Source: Rossellomorea vietnamensis
GTDB lineage: Bacteria; Bacillota; Bacilli; Bacillales; Bacillaceae_B
DNA: 62,362 bases
Reading direction: 5' to 3'
Assembly: GCF_008180415.1 (NCBI RefSeq)
Contig: NZ_VTEI01000006.1
Location: 263,009-325,370, forward strand
In this document: positions 45,018-54,025 of the stretch, piece by piece
Numbering within the stretch: position 1 is the stretch's first letter
Layout of the letters: each line of letters opens with the position of its first letter
Program-made: the position numbers and the translations under genes
The notes under the pieces: model-generated
What the model saw: the letters and a program-made list of their open reading frames with translations, nothing else
Told to the model about the DNA's origin: nothing
Database searches by the model: none

Positions 45018-45460
45018 TACTTGATTTCCCCTCCCTTCGCCAGCAGTGATTTATAAGCAAGATCCCAGGTTCTTGAATATTGTTGCTGATTGGAAATTTT
45101 ATGAACTTCATTCTTTTTTTCGTCTTTAAAAATAAATTTTGTCATCGTTCCCCACTCTTCTTGTTTCGTATTGTAGTAATAATGATCGAGAATCGTTAGT
45201 ACAGCATTTGTTAGATTGTCAGTCAGAAATAGCGGAAAATGATTGGGCAGCCAGGCCGGCAATTCTGCCTCCTTCAGCCATAGAGATCCGATTGCTCCTT
45301 TATGTATGGCCTCAAACAGTTCCCTGTCCGAAGAAGGGATAAAGAGGCCCCCGGGCATATCTTCCGTTGTTTCTCCAGTCACAATAGAGAAGGTAAGACT
45401 GCTTTCCTTAATCCCCCTTGATTCAGAGACGAACTTCTCAACATCTGCATAGCTCAGCAT
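45017..45460 (-). CDS. MurF N-terminal-domain-like protein (no catalytic domain)
   Basis: 147-aa protein between murE and mraY, joined to both by TAATG overlaps, so it must be translated with them. Residues about 36-100 ([20 protein letters not shown], then [10 protein letters not shown], then [21 protein letters not shown]) resemble domain 1 of MurF, which holds LF(I/V)PLKG, a GA or GV, and L-V-D-D-x-L-T-A. There is no Walker P-loop (GTNGKTT) and no central or C-terminal ligase domain, so it cannot be an active MurF. It may be a remnant or a derived accessory protein. The C-terminal about 45 residues are charged and unlike MurF. I do not know a named family. Confidence 0.65.
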   Translation of the reverse strand: MLSYADVEKFVSESRGIKESSLTFSIVTGETTEDMPGGLFIPSSDRELFEAIHKGAIGSLWLKEAELPAWLPNHFPLFLTDNLTNAVLTILDHYYYNTKQEEWGTMTKFIFKDEKKNEVHKISNQQQYSRTWDLAYKSLLAKGGEIK

Positions 45461-46929
45461 TATTGAAGCCTCTTAATTGCAGCCTTCGCAGCTTCTCTGT
45501 CATCAAATTGCGTAACACTGTCTCCAATGATTTGATAAGCTTCATGGCCCTTGCCGGCTATGAGGACCACATCTCCCCTGCCCGCTATGGAAACAGCATG
45601 GTTTATAGCTTCCTCCCGGTCAGCCAGGACACAATAATTTGTGTCCTTTAAACCCTGTGTCATATCGGATAGGATTTTCATGGGGTCTTCATTCCTGGGG
45701 TTATCGGAAGTGAAAATAACTCTATCTCCATAATTGCAAGCGATTTGTGCCATAACCGGCCTTTTGGTTTTATCCCTGTCGCCTCCGCATCCCACGACAA
45801 CGATCACCTTTTCCTCAGTTATGCTTTCGATCGTTTTTAAGACATTTTCCAGGCTGTCAGGTGTATGGGCATAGTCAACAATCACCGAGAAATCCTGGCC
45901 GGCTTCCACATGTTCAAACCTTCCGCTGACCCCTTTGATAGATTGAATGGAAGACTTGATCTCTTTTAATGAAAATCCAGAGATATATGCGGATGCAGCG
46001 GCGGCAAGAACATTGTAAATGTTGAATTCCCCGGCCAGTTGAATATTTATGTCGATGCTTTCATTCGGCGTGACCATAGTAAAGGAAGATCCGTTGTGGC
46101 GCAGGTTAATATCCTTGGCATGAAAGTCTGCCTTGGAATTGAGACCATATGTAATAACATGAGCCGCCGTTGCATGAATAAAGAATTCAGCAGAAGGATC
46201 ATCGAGATTAATGACGGAAAATTTTGGCTGACCCTCCACAAAAGAATTCCCAAGCTGGGAAAACAGCAGGCTTTTTGCACTCTTATATTCTTCCATCGTT
46301 CGATGATAATCCAGATGATCCTGCGTGATGTTGGTAAAGACGGCTACATCAAAGTCACACCCGTGTACCCGTCCCTGATACAAAGCATGGGAAGATACCT
46401 CCATGACTGCCTGTTTGACCCCTGACTTGATAAAATCATGGAAAAGCTGCTGCAAAGTAAGACTGTCGGGTGTCGTATTCTTGCTTGCTGCCACTTCATC
46501 TCCTGTTTTCACATATAAGGTGCCGATTAAACCTGTTTTATCACCCTTAGTGCTGAAAATCCTTTCGATAAGGTGGGTGGTCGTTGTCTTTCCATTCGTA
46601 CCGGTGACTCCGATCAGCTTCAGCTGTTTGGAAGGCTCGTTATAAAACCGGCATGATAGGACCGCCATCACCCTTCTGGAATCCTTCACAATGACCACCG
46701 GCACATCCACATCCAGCTCCTGTTCGGAAACAACAGCTGCTGCACCGGAGAGAACTGCTTCTTTTGCTAGAGTATGGCTGTCCACATCAGACCCTTTTAT
46801 ACAAAAAAATAAATCACCATTTTGAACTTTTTTATGATGGTTTTTTAAGTTTGCAATTTCAGGATTGTCATTGTCATCGCCCTTGATTGTGTAGAACGGC
46901 AATACTTCCAGCAAAGTGTGCAATTTCAT
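45460..46929 (-). CDS. murE: UDP-N-acetylmuramoyl-tripeptide synthetase (meso-DAP-adding)
   Basis: Adds meso-diaminopimelate to UDP-MurNAc-L-Ala-D-Glu. The P-loop is [13 protein letters not shown], and the substrate-selecting motif TSDNPRNEDP contains DNPR, typical of diaminopimelate-adding enzymes. The N-terminal domain (NGDLFFCIKGSDVDSH) matches Mur ligase domain 1. ATG 46929 follows GAGGAG. 489 aa. It begins the murE-mraY-murD-spoVE run after spoVD. Confidence 0.96.
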   Translation of the reverse strand: MKLHTLLEVLPFYTIKGDDNDNPEIANLKNHHKKVQNGDLFFCIKGSDVDSHTLAKEAVLSGAAAVVSEQELDVDVPVVIVKDSRRVMAVLSCRFYNEPSKQLKLIGVTGTNGKTTTTHLIERIFSTKGDKTGLIGTLYVKTGDEVAASKNTTPDSLTLQQLFHDFIKSGVKQAVMEVSSHALYQGRVHGCDFDVAVFTNITQDHLDYHRTMEEYKSAKSLLFSQLGNSFVEGQPKFSVINLDDPSAEFFIHATAAHVITYGLNSKADFHAKDINLRHNGSSFTMVTPNESIDINIQLAGEFNIYNVLAAAASAYISGFSLKEIKSSIQSIKGVSGRFEHVEAGQDFSVIVDYAHTPDSLENVLKTIESITEEKVIVVVGCGGDRDKTKRPVMAQIACNYGDRVIFTSDNPRNEDPMKILSDMTQGLKDTNYCVLADREEAINHAVSIAGRGDVVLIAGKGHEAYQIIGDSVTQFDDREAAKAAIKRLQ

Positions 46930-47129
46930 CTTTTCAACTCCTCATGTATGTAAAGCAACCATTTTTTATTTTACAGAAAAACACCGCCGAAATCTATTAA
47001 CCTGTTAGATTAGTTTTTGACATTTTCCCAAGATAACACGGCAACTTGGATTCAGCAGCTGTCAAAATGACCTTTCATTTTAAGATTATGTTCAGAAAAC
47101 TAAAGAAATGAGTGATTATCAGGGAATAT

Positions 47130-47168
47130 GCCCGAAACCGATAACCGAGTCCAGTTTCGGTTTCAGGC
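47130..47168 (-). terminator. Hairpin after spoVD, no T run
   Basis: GCCTGAAACCG pairs with CGGTTTCGGGC (11 bp, one G-T pair) across a 17-nt loop, 28 bp after the spoVD stop. It lacks a T tract, so it may be a processing or weak termination site. Confidence 0.4.
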
Positions 47169-47195
47169 TGACAGCAAACTCTTCTTCCTGGTGAA

Positions 47196-49112
47196 TCACT
47201 CTGACATTTGAATTCTTATGGTACCGCCTTCTTTAATTTTCACCCCTGGATCAGGAGACTGCGCTACAACCTTATTTCCTTCGCCGCTGATGTCCAGCTT
47301 CAAATTGATGAGCTGCTGCTGTAATTCTTTTCTAGTGAATCCGATAAGATCAGGTGTCTCCAGCAAAGGAGTGTCCAGCCATGTCATTTTTTTCTCAATT
47401 TGGTCCTCCCGAGGAGGGACTCCCATCGCCCGCAGGCTGTCCCCAATGATATTCCCAACAATAGGAGCAGCTACCACCCCGCCGAACTGCACGGTTCCTT
47501 TTGGATTATCCACAGCAAGATAAACAACAATTTCCGGTTTATCTGCCGGGGCAAACCCGAGGAAGGAAACGATGTGATTATTTTCCATGTAACGTCCGTC
47601 TTTTACCTTCTGAGCAGTACCGGTCTTGCCGCCCACTCTATACCCGTCAACAAAAGCCCCCTTTCCGGTTCCTTGTGCTACTACACTTTCAAGGGCATAC
47701 CGGATTTCTTCAGAGGTTTCTTTAGAGATGACCTGCTTTTTTGCCTGTGGTGAATTTCTCATAACCACTTCTCCTGTTTTCGGATCCACAAGTTCTTTTG
47801 CCACATACGGCTGATAAAGAGTCCCGCCATTGATGGCCGCTGAAACGGCTGCAACCTGCTGTATAGGTGTAACCGCAACACCCTGGCCGAAAGCGGTGGT
47901 TGCCTGTTCAACCGGCCCTACCCGGTCCAGATTAAATAGAAGCCCTTTCCCTTCACCTTGGAGATCGATTCCGGTCTTCTGGCCGAATCCAAAGTCTTTG
48001 ATATACTTGAACAGCGTTTCCTTGCCAAGCCTTTCACCCAGTTCTACAAACCCCGGGTTACAGGAATTCTGGACTACCTCCAGAAATGTTTGAGTCCCAT
48101 GTCCCCCTCTCTTCCAGCAATGCAAGGTGGAACCAGCAACCTCGACGTGTCCTGGATCATGGAACTTTTCTTTAGTCAGGTCTACTTTATTCTCTTCAAG
48201 AGCTGCTGCCAGCGTGATGATTTTAAAAGTGGAGCCCGGCTCATAAGTGCTCCATATGGGCAGGTTTCGATTATAAATCTCCTGAGGGACGTTCCTGAAG
48301 TTGGCCGGGTCAAAGGTCGGCCTGCTTGACATTGCCAATATTTCTCCATTATTCGGATTCATCGCAATGGCGATAATCCCATCCGGGTTGTATGCCGCTT
48401 CTGCAATATCAAGCTCCCTTTCAATGATAGTCTGGACTTTGGTGTCGATGGTCAATTTGAGATCAAGTCCATCCACCGGGGCAGCATAATCATCCGCCAT
48501 ATCCGGCATGCGTTTTCCTTTAGCGTCTGAGAAGAATTTGACCGAGCCGCCATCCCCGCTTAATTCTTTATCATAAAAAAGTTCCAGGCCCATCAGCCCC
48601 TGATTATCGACCCCTGCAAACCCGAGCACATGAGACAAATAACTTCCAAAAGGATAATATCTCTTGGAATCCTCTGCTATGTAAACTCCTTTGAGGTTCA
48701 GGTCCCTGATTTCCTTAGCTTTTTCATAGGAAATCTTCCTTGCTTCGTTGATTCTTACCATGGACGCAGACTTTGTTACATATTTATAAATTTCCTCCAA
48801 GGGCAGGTTAAGCGCAGCTGCCAGCTTTTCTGCCGTTTTGGCGGGATCCGTTATCTGCCTGGGAACAACAAAGACAGTCGGAGCGCTCTGGTTGGTTGCT
48901 AGCTCCACACCGTTTTTATCCAATATTTTTCCCCTCTCAGGTTCGAAGGGAATGTTCCTGCTCCAGGAATCCTTCGCCAGGCCTGTCAGCTTGTCCCCCA
49001 TAAAAAACTGGACATACCCTAGTCTCACATCTATAATCGCGAATATTAAAATCCCCATCACCAGAGCAAACGCCAGCCTCTTCCTCACCGTTACATTCGA
49101 TACTCTTTTCAC
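47196..49112 (-). CDS. spoVD: Stage V sporulation protein D, class B penicillin-binding protein
   Basis: Transpeptidase for spore cortex peptidoglycan, partner of SpoVE. It has an N-terminal membrane helix (about 12-30), a dimerisation region, a transpeptidase domain with SXXK at 294-297 (EPGSTFKI), SxN (SCN) and KTGTAQK, and one PASTA domain at the C-terminus. It starts with GTG at 49112, preceded by GGGGAGG. 638 aa, close to 646 in B. subtilis. It is transcribed apart from pbpB. Confidence 0.94.
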   Translation of the reverse strand: MKRVSNVTVRKRLAFALVMGILIFAIIDVRLGYVQFFMGDKLTGLAKDSWSRNIPFEPERGKILDKNGVELATNQSAPTVFVVPRQITDPAKTAEKLAAALNLPLEEIYKYVTKSASMVRINEARKISYEKAKEIRDLNLKGVYIAEDSKRYYPFGSYLSHVLGFAGVDNQGLMGLELFYDKELSGDGGSVKFFSDAKGKRMPDMADDYAAPVDGLDLKLTIDTKVQTIIERELDIAEAAYNPDGIIAIAMNPNNGEILAMSSRPTFDPANFRNVPQEIYNRNLPIWSTYEPGSTFKIITLAAALEENKVDLTKEKFHDPGHVEVAGSTLHCWKRGGHGTQTFLEVVQNSCNPGFVELGERLGKETLFKYIKDFGFGQKTGIDLQGEGKGLLFNLDRVGPVEQATTAFGQGVAVTPIQQVAAVSAAINGGTLYQPYVAKELVDPKTGEVVMRNSPQAKKQVISKETSEEIRYALESVVAQGTGKGAFVDGYRVGGKTGTAQKVKDGRYMENNHIVSFLGFAPADKPEIVVYLAVDNPKGTVQFGGVVAAPIVGNIIGDSLRAMGVPPREDQIEKKMTWLDTPLLETPDLIGFTRKELQQQLINLKLDISGEGNKVVAQSPDPGVKIKEGGTIRIQMSE

Positions 49113-49143
49113 ACTTAGAACCTCCCCTTATTTGGCTCGTTCA

Positions 49144-49172
49144 ATTATATGCCAGTACAAGTGGAAGTATGT
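49144..49172 (-). promoter_or_regulatory. Putative sigma-E promoter of spoVD
   Basis: Minus-strand ACATACT (49166-49172), 14-bp spacer and CATATAAT (49144-49151) fit the mother-cell sigma-E consensus (-35 KMATATT, -10 CATACANT). spoVD is sigma-E dependent in B. subtilis. Confidence 0.55.
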
Positions 49173-49324
49173 TAGGAAGAACACTATCCGGAAAGACGGG
49201 TAACATTTCCCGGGGAACTTATCTCAGAAGAAAATGGAGTGTCGTTAAAAGCGTGAAAGAAAAGTGGTATCAGCAAGTAAAAATAGCTATCGCTTTCTGC
49301 TCCTCTTAGCTGCAATCTTTTAAA

Positions 49325-49360
49325 ACAGCAAAAGGCCGGAGATTCACTCTCCGGCCTTCC
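49325..49360 (-). terminator. Intrinsic terminator after pbpB
   Basis: Minus-strand AAGGCCGGAGA pairs with TCTCCGGCCTT across a 5-nt loop, followed by TTGCTGTTTTA. It isolates the division genes from spoVD. Confidence 0.88.
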
Positions 49361-49362
49361 TG

Positions 49363-51576
49363 CTAGTTTAATGGGGCTTCTTCGTCGGTCTCACTATCAT
49401 TCTTCTCTTCCTCCAGCTGCTGTTCCGGAGTCTCGAATGTTACTACAAGCGGCTCAGCTTCTTTAACCGCTGTACCGGGAGTTATATTTTGGTTGGTAAC
49501 ATACCCTGTGCCTACCATGTTCAGTTTCAAGTTGGCCATTTTAGTTACCTTCAGCACATCCCTGACTGACCAGCCTTTCATATCCGGTATAGTCAGGTTC
49601 CCATCGGTACGCAGAACGATTCTTTCCCCCTGAAGCAGCTCTTCACCTGGTGAAACAGACTGTTTTTGAATCTTGGTACCATTCCCTATAAGAATCGGTG
49701 TCAATCCTGACTCTTCCAGCTGTTTCTTCGCCTTCTCTACAGATTCTCCCGTATGGTCGGCTACTTCAGCCTTTTTGAGGCTTTTACTCTTTTCCGGTTT
49801 GATGTTTAAATACTTCAAGCTGTTAAGCATTACCGGTTTGAATACATCTGAAACAGGGTCGGAACCGATTTCAGATGGTTTTAAAGTTGGTTTTTTGATT
49901 GCTACGTACACGATCAACTGCGGATCATCGGCTGGTGCCATACCTAGAAATGAAAATAAATAGTTTTCTTTTCCTATTTGATATCCTCCATTTTCATAAT
50001 CCGGAATTTGAGCAGTACCGGATTTCCCTGAAACATTATAACCCTCTATAGCAAACCTACGGCCTGTCCCATCATCAGCAGTGACTGTAGTCGCAAGGTA
50101 TTCTCTCACCTTTTTAGCTGTTTCAGCCGAAATAGGGGTCCCCGCAACCTCGGGTTCCGTTTTCTTTACCGTCTCTTTGGTATTATGATCAACGATTTCA
50201 GAAATGATATACGGCTTCATCATTTTCCCATCATTTGCAATAGCTGTTTCGGCTTGTATCATCTGCAGGGGAGTGACGGTTGTACCTTGCCCAAAAATGG
50301 TGGTGTACTTCTCGATTGGATAGTGGTAAAGGATTTGCCCTGTTGTTTCGTTAGGAAGGTCTATACCCGTCTTCTGTCCAAATCCAAAGGCATCAAGATA
50401 TTCCCTGAAACGGTCCTCTCCGATTTTATCAAGAAGCTTTGCAAAAGCTACATTTGAAGACTGCTGGACACCTTCAAGATAGGTTATCGTTCCCCACCCA
50501 TCACCATTATTGTGGTCACGGATTGGCACCGAATTTCCTTCCAGAAAGTATTTTCCAGATTCATAATATTCATTAGGATTAAAAGCACCTTCTTCGACTG
50601 CTGCAGCCAAAGAGAAGCTTTTCATGGTGGATCCTGGTTCATAGGAAGTCTCGACTATATCGTTCTGCCAAGATTGAAGATCTTCTCTTGTATCAGGATG
50701 GAAAGTTGGCCTCTGAGCCATGGCAAGGATTTTGCCAGTCTTAGGGTCAGCTACAACTGCGAGCATGTTTTCAGGTTTATATTGCTGATCCACCTTGCTC
50801 ATCGTTTCTTCTAAAAAGGTTTGAATTTTTTTATCAATCGTTAGGTATACATCGTTACCATTTTGCGGAGGTGTGACGTGCTCTTCTGTCTGCGGGAGAA
50901 TGTATCCCCACTTATCGCTGTCATAATTTACCTTTCCGTTTTTTCCGGTGAGGTAGTCATTCAGGCTTTGCTCTATGCCCATCTTGCCGACAATTTCAGT
51001 AGTATTGTCTTCTTTTTCTTCTTTTTGGGCAAAGCCTATCAAGTGCGAAGAGAATATACCGTTAGGATAAAATCTCTTAGACTCTTTTACAAAGTTGACA
51101 CCAGGAAGGGCTTCTTTTTCAATAGCGAGCTTTAACCGATGTGATATGCCTCTCCCCACACTGCCGAACTCCACCTGAAATCTTTTTTCCTCCACTCCTT
51201 TGGAGAGCCGGGCGTATAGTTCAGACTCATCCGCCTCCAGTAAAGGAGCAAGCACTTCTGCTGTTTTCCTGATGTCCTGGACATGCTTAGGCTTATCACT
51301 GTCCTCTGACACAGATTCATCGAGGATGGCAATAAGGGTGTAAGCAGACGTATCTTCGGCTATCACTTCACCTTTTTGATCATAGATAGTTCCTCGCTCT
51401 GCTTCAAGAATCCCAGTCTTAAGGTATTTCTTAGCCGCTTGAGCAGCCAGGACCTTACCATCGGCTTCTCCTGTGACCTGGATAGTCACAAACCGAACCA
51501 TCAAAACAAAAAAGAGCAGGCCGAAAAATCCAAAAAGGATGGCTGCTCCGATTCTCATTCCCGGTCTCTTTTTCAT
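49363..51576 (-). CDS. pbpB: Penicillin-binding protein 2B, essential division transpeptidase
   Basis: Class B PBP of the divisome, partner of FtsW. It has an N-terminal membrane helix (about 11-33), a transpeptidase domain with SXXK at 316-319 (EPGSTMKS), SSN and KSGTAQI, and two C-terminal PASTA domains (from about 585). The acidic tail NDSETDEEAPLN ends it. The ATG overlaps the ftsL stop (ATGA). 737 aa is typical of PBP2B. Confidence 0.95.
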   Translation of the reverse strand: MKKRPGMRIGAAILFGFFGLLFFVLMVRFVTIQVTGEADGKVLAAQAAKKYLKTGILEAERGTIYDQKGEVIAEDTSAYTLIAILDESVSEDSDKPKHVQDIRKTAEVLAPLLEADESELYARLSKGVEEKRFQVEFGSVGRGISHRLKLAIEKEALPGVNFVKESKRFYPNGIFSSHLIGFAQKEEKEDNTTEIVGKMGIEQSLNDYLTGKNGKVNYDSDKWGYILPQTEEHVTPPQNGNDVYLTIDKKIQTFLEETMSKVDQQYKPENMLAVVADPKTGKILAMAQRPTFHPDTREDLQSWQNDIVETSYEPGSTMKSFSLAAAVEEGAFNPNEYYESGKYFLEGNSVPIRDHNNGDGWGTITYLEGVQQSSNVAFAKLLDKIGEDRFREYLDAFGFGQKTGIDLPNETTGQILYHYPIEKYTTIFGQGTTVTPLQMIQAETAIANDGKMMKPYIISEIVDHNTKETVKKTEPEVAGTPISAETAKKVREYLATTVTADDGTGRRFAIEGYNVSGKSGTAQIPDYENGGYQIGKENYLFSFLGMAPADDPQLIVYVAIKKPTLKPSEIGSDPVSDVFKPVMLNSLKYLNIKPEKSKSLKKAEVADHTGESVEKAKKQLEESGLTPILIGNGTKIQKQSVSPGEELLQGERIVLRTDGNLTIPDMKGWSVRDVLKVTKMANLKLNMVGTGYVTNQNITPGTAVKEAEPLVVTFETPEQQLEEEKNDSETDEEAPLN

Positions 51577-51935
51577 TGATTCTGCACAACCTTAACATTC
51601 TGTTCTTTTAAATCAAGACCCAGTTCTTTCGCTTTTTCCAAGATTCTTTCGTATGTACTCAGCTCGCTGACTTGCAGTTTAAGGTCAGTATTTGCTTTTT
51701 CTTGAACATCAATTTGAGACTGTACAACCTGAATTTCTTTATTGGCTTTATAGATTGAAGACTGGGTGGAGATGATGTTCACCGCCATAAAGCAAAATAC
51801 TACCCCAATAAGCGCAACCAGAATTTTTTCACCCGGTGTGATGAGGGGCCTTTCTTCTCTTACCGGGATGGTTTCCTGTTGCCGCTGCGGCTGCTGAACT
51901 GTCTGTTCACGGTACTTCCTTGCTAAATTGCTCAC
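51573..51935 (-). CDS. ftsL: Cell division protein FtsL
   Basis: Small bitopic divisome protein that forms a trimer with DivIB and DivIC/FtsB. It has a cytoplasmic basic Gln-rich N-terminus, one membrane helix (about 36-58) and an extracytoplasmic leucine-zipper coiled coil (about 60-115). It starts with GTG at 51935, preceded by GAAGGGAG. Sequence is poorly conserved in the family, but position between rsmH and pbpB makes the call firm. Confidence 0.9.
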   Translation of the reverse strand: MSNLARKYREQTVQQPQRQQETIPVREERPLITPGEKILVALIGVVFCFMAVNIISTQSSIYKANKEIQVVQSQIDVQEKANTDLKLQVSELSTYERILEKAKELGLDLKEQNVKVVQNQ

Positions 51936-51962
51936 TCTCTCTGCTCCCTTCTGTTATTTTAT

Positions 51963-52895
51963 CTACGCCTTTTCTGCAACTCTCAGTTTGGCAGAACGGG
52001 CTCTATTATTATTTTCTAATTCTTCGTCACTTGGCAGAATCGGCTTTCTCGTCACCAATTTCAGTTCCGGCTTATACTCGTCCGGAATGATTGGAAGGCC
52101 TGGCGGCAGATCAGGGCCTGCAGCCTTTTCTTTAAAAATGGTTTTGCATATCCGGTCTTCAAGAGAGTGGAAGGTTATCACACTAATTCTTCCGCCCGGC
52201 TTAAGGATTTCTATTGATCTTTCAAGTGCCTCTTCGACCGCATCCAGCTCATCATTGACAGCGATCCTTATTGCCTGGAAGACCCGTTTAGCGGGATGCC
52301 CGCCCTTTCTTCTCGCAGGAGCAGGAATTCCATCCTTGATCAATTCAACCAGCTCACCGGTTGTTTCGATAGGCTTGATTCCTCTGGCTGCCTCAATCTT
52401 TCTGGCAATCTGCTTGGAAAACTTTTCTTCTCCGTAACGGAAGAATATCCTGACGAGGCTTTCATAAGTCCATTCGTTCACCACTTCATAGGCTGTCAAT
52501 TCGCCTTCCATATCCATTCGCATATCAAGAGGAGCATCATGATGATAGCTGAATCCCCTCTCAGGTGTATCAAGCTGCGGAGATGAAACTCCCAAGTCAA
52601 ACAAAATTCCATCCACTTGATTAACGCCTTGATCTGCAAGTTCTTCTTTTATATAGCGAAAATTGGACCTTATGAACGTTACCCTGTCAAGGTAGGGACT
52701 AAGCTTATTTTTTGCATGGTCTATTGCTGTCTGATCCTGATCAAAGCAATACAATCTGCCGTTTTCTCCGAGCTGCGAGACCAGATATTCACTATGGCCG
52801 GCTCCGCCCAGAGTACAATCCACATAGATACCATCTTCCTTGATGTTCAGTTCATCCACTGTTTCTTTTAATAATACTGTTGTATGTTCAAACAT
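51963..52895 (-). CDS. rsmH: 16S rRNA (cytosine1402-N4)-methyltransferase
   Basis: SAM-dependent methylation of C1402 in 16S rRNA. The SAM-binding motif [15 protein letters not shown] is at about residues 24-38, and [22 protein letters not shown] is the family hallmark. 310 aa is normal. ATG 52895 follows AAAGGTGAATC. It is also called mraW. Confidence 0.96.
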   Translation of the reverse strand: MFEHTTVLLKETVDELNIKEDGIYVDCTLGGAGHSEYLVSQLGENGRLYCFDQDQTAIDHAKNKLSPYLDRVTFIRSNFRYIKEELADQGVNQVDGILFDLGVSSPQLDTPERGFSYHHDAPLDMRMDMEGELTAYEVVNEWTYESLVRIFFRYGEEKFSKQIARKIEAARGIKPIETTGELVELIKDGIPAPARRKGGHPAKRVFQAIRIAVNDELDAVEEALERSIEILKPGGRISVITFHSLEDRICKTIFKEKAAGPDLPPGLPIIPDEYKPELKLVTRKPILPSDEELENNNRARSAKLRVAEKA

Positions 52896-52974
52896 TCTGA
52901 TTCACCTTTCCAATCGAGCTGCATTCATTTAAGCAAAGTCTACTTCTGAATAGTTGGTTGTATTGCAGAATTGA

Positions 52975-53406
52975 TTAGATATCAAAACCAATCATATTCT
53001 CGGCAATTTCTGCAAAGGAATCCTCTGACTGTGAGAAATAGTCTTCCCATAAAGGCTTGCTCCAAATCTCAATTCGACTGGAAACTCCCAATACTACACA
53101 TTCCTTATCCAGCTTCGCGTAATCCGTAAGTGTGGAGGGGATATTGATCCTCCCGGTTTTGTCCAATTCGCATTCTGTAGCACCCGAAAAGAAAAACCGT
53201 GTGAAAGCACGTGCGTCTTTCTTGGTCAGCGGCAGAGTCTTCAGCTTTTCCTCTAAAGCCCTCCATTCCTCCATGGGATATCCAAATAAACATTGATCAA
53301 GCCCTCTGGTCAATACAAAGGCATCACTAAGATGCTCCCTGAATTTGGATGGGACGATTAAACGGCCTTTATTATCAATGTTATGTTGATATTCGCCCAT
53401 GAACAT
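52975..53406 (-). CDS. mraZ: Transcriptional regulator MraZ
   Basis: Double AbrB-like-domain protein that forms an oligomeric ring and binds direct repeats upstream of its own operon. The signature [22 protein letters not shown] opens the protein, and [15 protein letters not shown] marks the second SpoVT-AbrB fold. I place the start at ATG 53406, aligned with B. subtilis MraZ; an in-frame GTG is 15 bp upstream. 143 aa. First gene of the dcw cluster. Confidence 0.95.
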   Translation of the reverse strand: MFMGEYQHNIDNKGRLIVPSKFREHLSDAFVLTRGLDQCLFGYPMEEWRALEEKLKTLPLTKKDARAFTRFFFSGATECELDKTGRINIPSTLTDYAKLDKECVVLGVSSRIEIWSKPLWEDYFSQSEDSFAEIAENMIGFDI

Positions 53407-53408
53407 GT

Positions 53409-53452
53409 CCACTGCCCCCACTTTCTAACACAAATGTACCACATTCCCCCAC
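53409..53452 (-). promoter_or_regulatory. Putative MraZ operator
   Basis: On the minus strand GTGGGGGAATGTGG (53439-53452) and GTGGGGGCAGTGG (53409-53421) contain GTGG words 9-10 bp apart. MraZ in other bacteria binds TGGG-type direct repeats with about 10-bp period upstream of mraZ. The second pair overlaps the mraZ ribosome site. Confidence 0.4.
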
Positions 53453-53699
53453 TTTTCTCCACACATATATTAATTTCTTTTTGATTACAATAAATCCTGC
53501 TTTTTTAACTATCTTGTATTATTTCTGGAATCCCTTGCATTGCCATTATTCGAGGGATTTTTATGGGTATTTATGAGGGGATACTAGCTATAATCCGTTT
53601 TTGTTCGCCTGTCCATGGTGCAGTGTTTAAAGTTGATTTCTATTTAACTCAGCGGGGATAAATGGAATACCTTCATCCGATCAGACTTTTTCGGGTATT

Positions 53700-53950
53700 C
53701 TCTCCAGGGTGTTTATGAGTGAGGGACAACTGCGTTCTTTTTGTGTGCATCTCGTGTCTCTCGGGGCATGGTCCCAGGACACCTGAGACCCTTATTTGGT
53801 CCTTCTGGTGTCTCTCGAGCCGTGCTCGAAGGACACCTGCATCCCTTTTATATCCTTCCCGTGTCTCTCGGGACGCGTTTGAAGGACACCTGAGACCCTT
53901 TCGCTCCCTGCAAGTGTTTCTCCGCACGCTCTCAAAGCAAAGCTGATATC
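53700..53950. repeat. Tandem array, 53-54-bp units that can form hairpins
   Basis: GTGTCTCTC (GTGTTTCTC in the last) recurs at 53754, 53808, 53861 and 53914, spacing 54, 53 and 53 bp; a more degenerate unit precedes them. In units 1-3 GTGTC and GACAC flank a 19-nt core that can pair: unit 2 TCGAGC / GCTCGA is perfect, unit 1 uses GGGGC / GTCCC, unit 3 is weaker. The units end in ACACCTG and a CCCTT run. The array lies just upstream of the dcw promoter region. Confidence 0.85.
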
Positions 53951-53976
53951 TTTTTCACATATATTAAAGTCATACA

Positions 53977-54015
53977 CAAAAAAGAAAGCGACGCTGGAAA
54001 CAGCATCGCTTTCTT
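53977..54015 (-). terminator. Intrinsic terminator after bshC
   Basis: Minus-strand GAAAGCGATGCTG pairs with CAGCGTCGCTTTC across a 4-nt loop, followed by TTTTTT. Confidence 0.9.
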
Positions 54016-54025
54016 ACGGGTTCAA

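Larger units (their letters stand above)
53422..54025. other. Intergenic region between mraZ and bshC
   Basis: About 600 bp without a supported gene. It contains the mraZ promoter side, a 53-bp tandem array (53700-53950) and the bshC terminator (53977-54015). Reading frames in the array are not in register with the repeat. Confidence 0.6.

Noticed and set aside
47196..51576. spoVD and pbpB as a recent duplication
   Set aside because: They differ in PASTA number and in sequence and are two ancient paralogues normal to this cluster.
53673..53946. 75-84-codon frames on both strands through the 53-bp array
   Set aside because: Frame is not in register with the repeat, no ribosome site, and no family resemblance.
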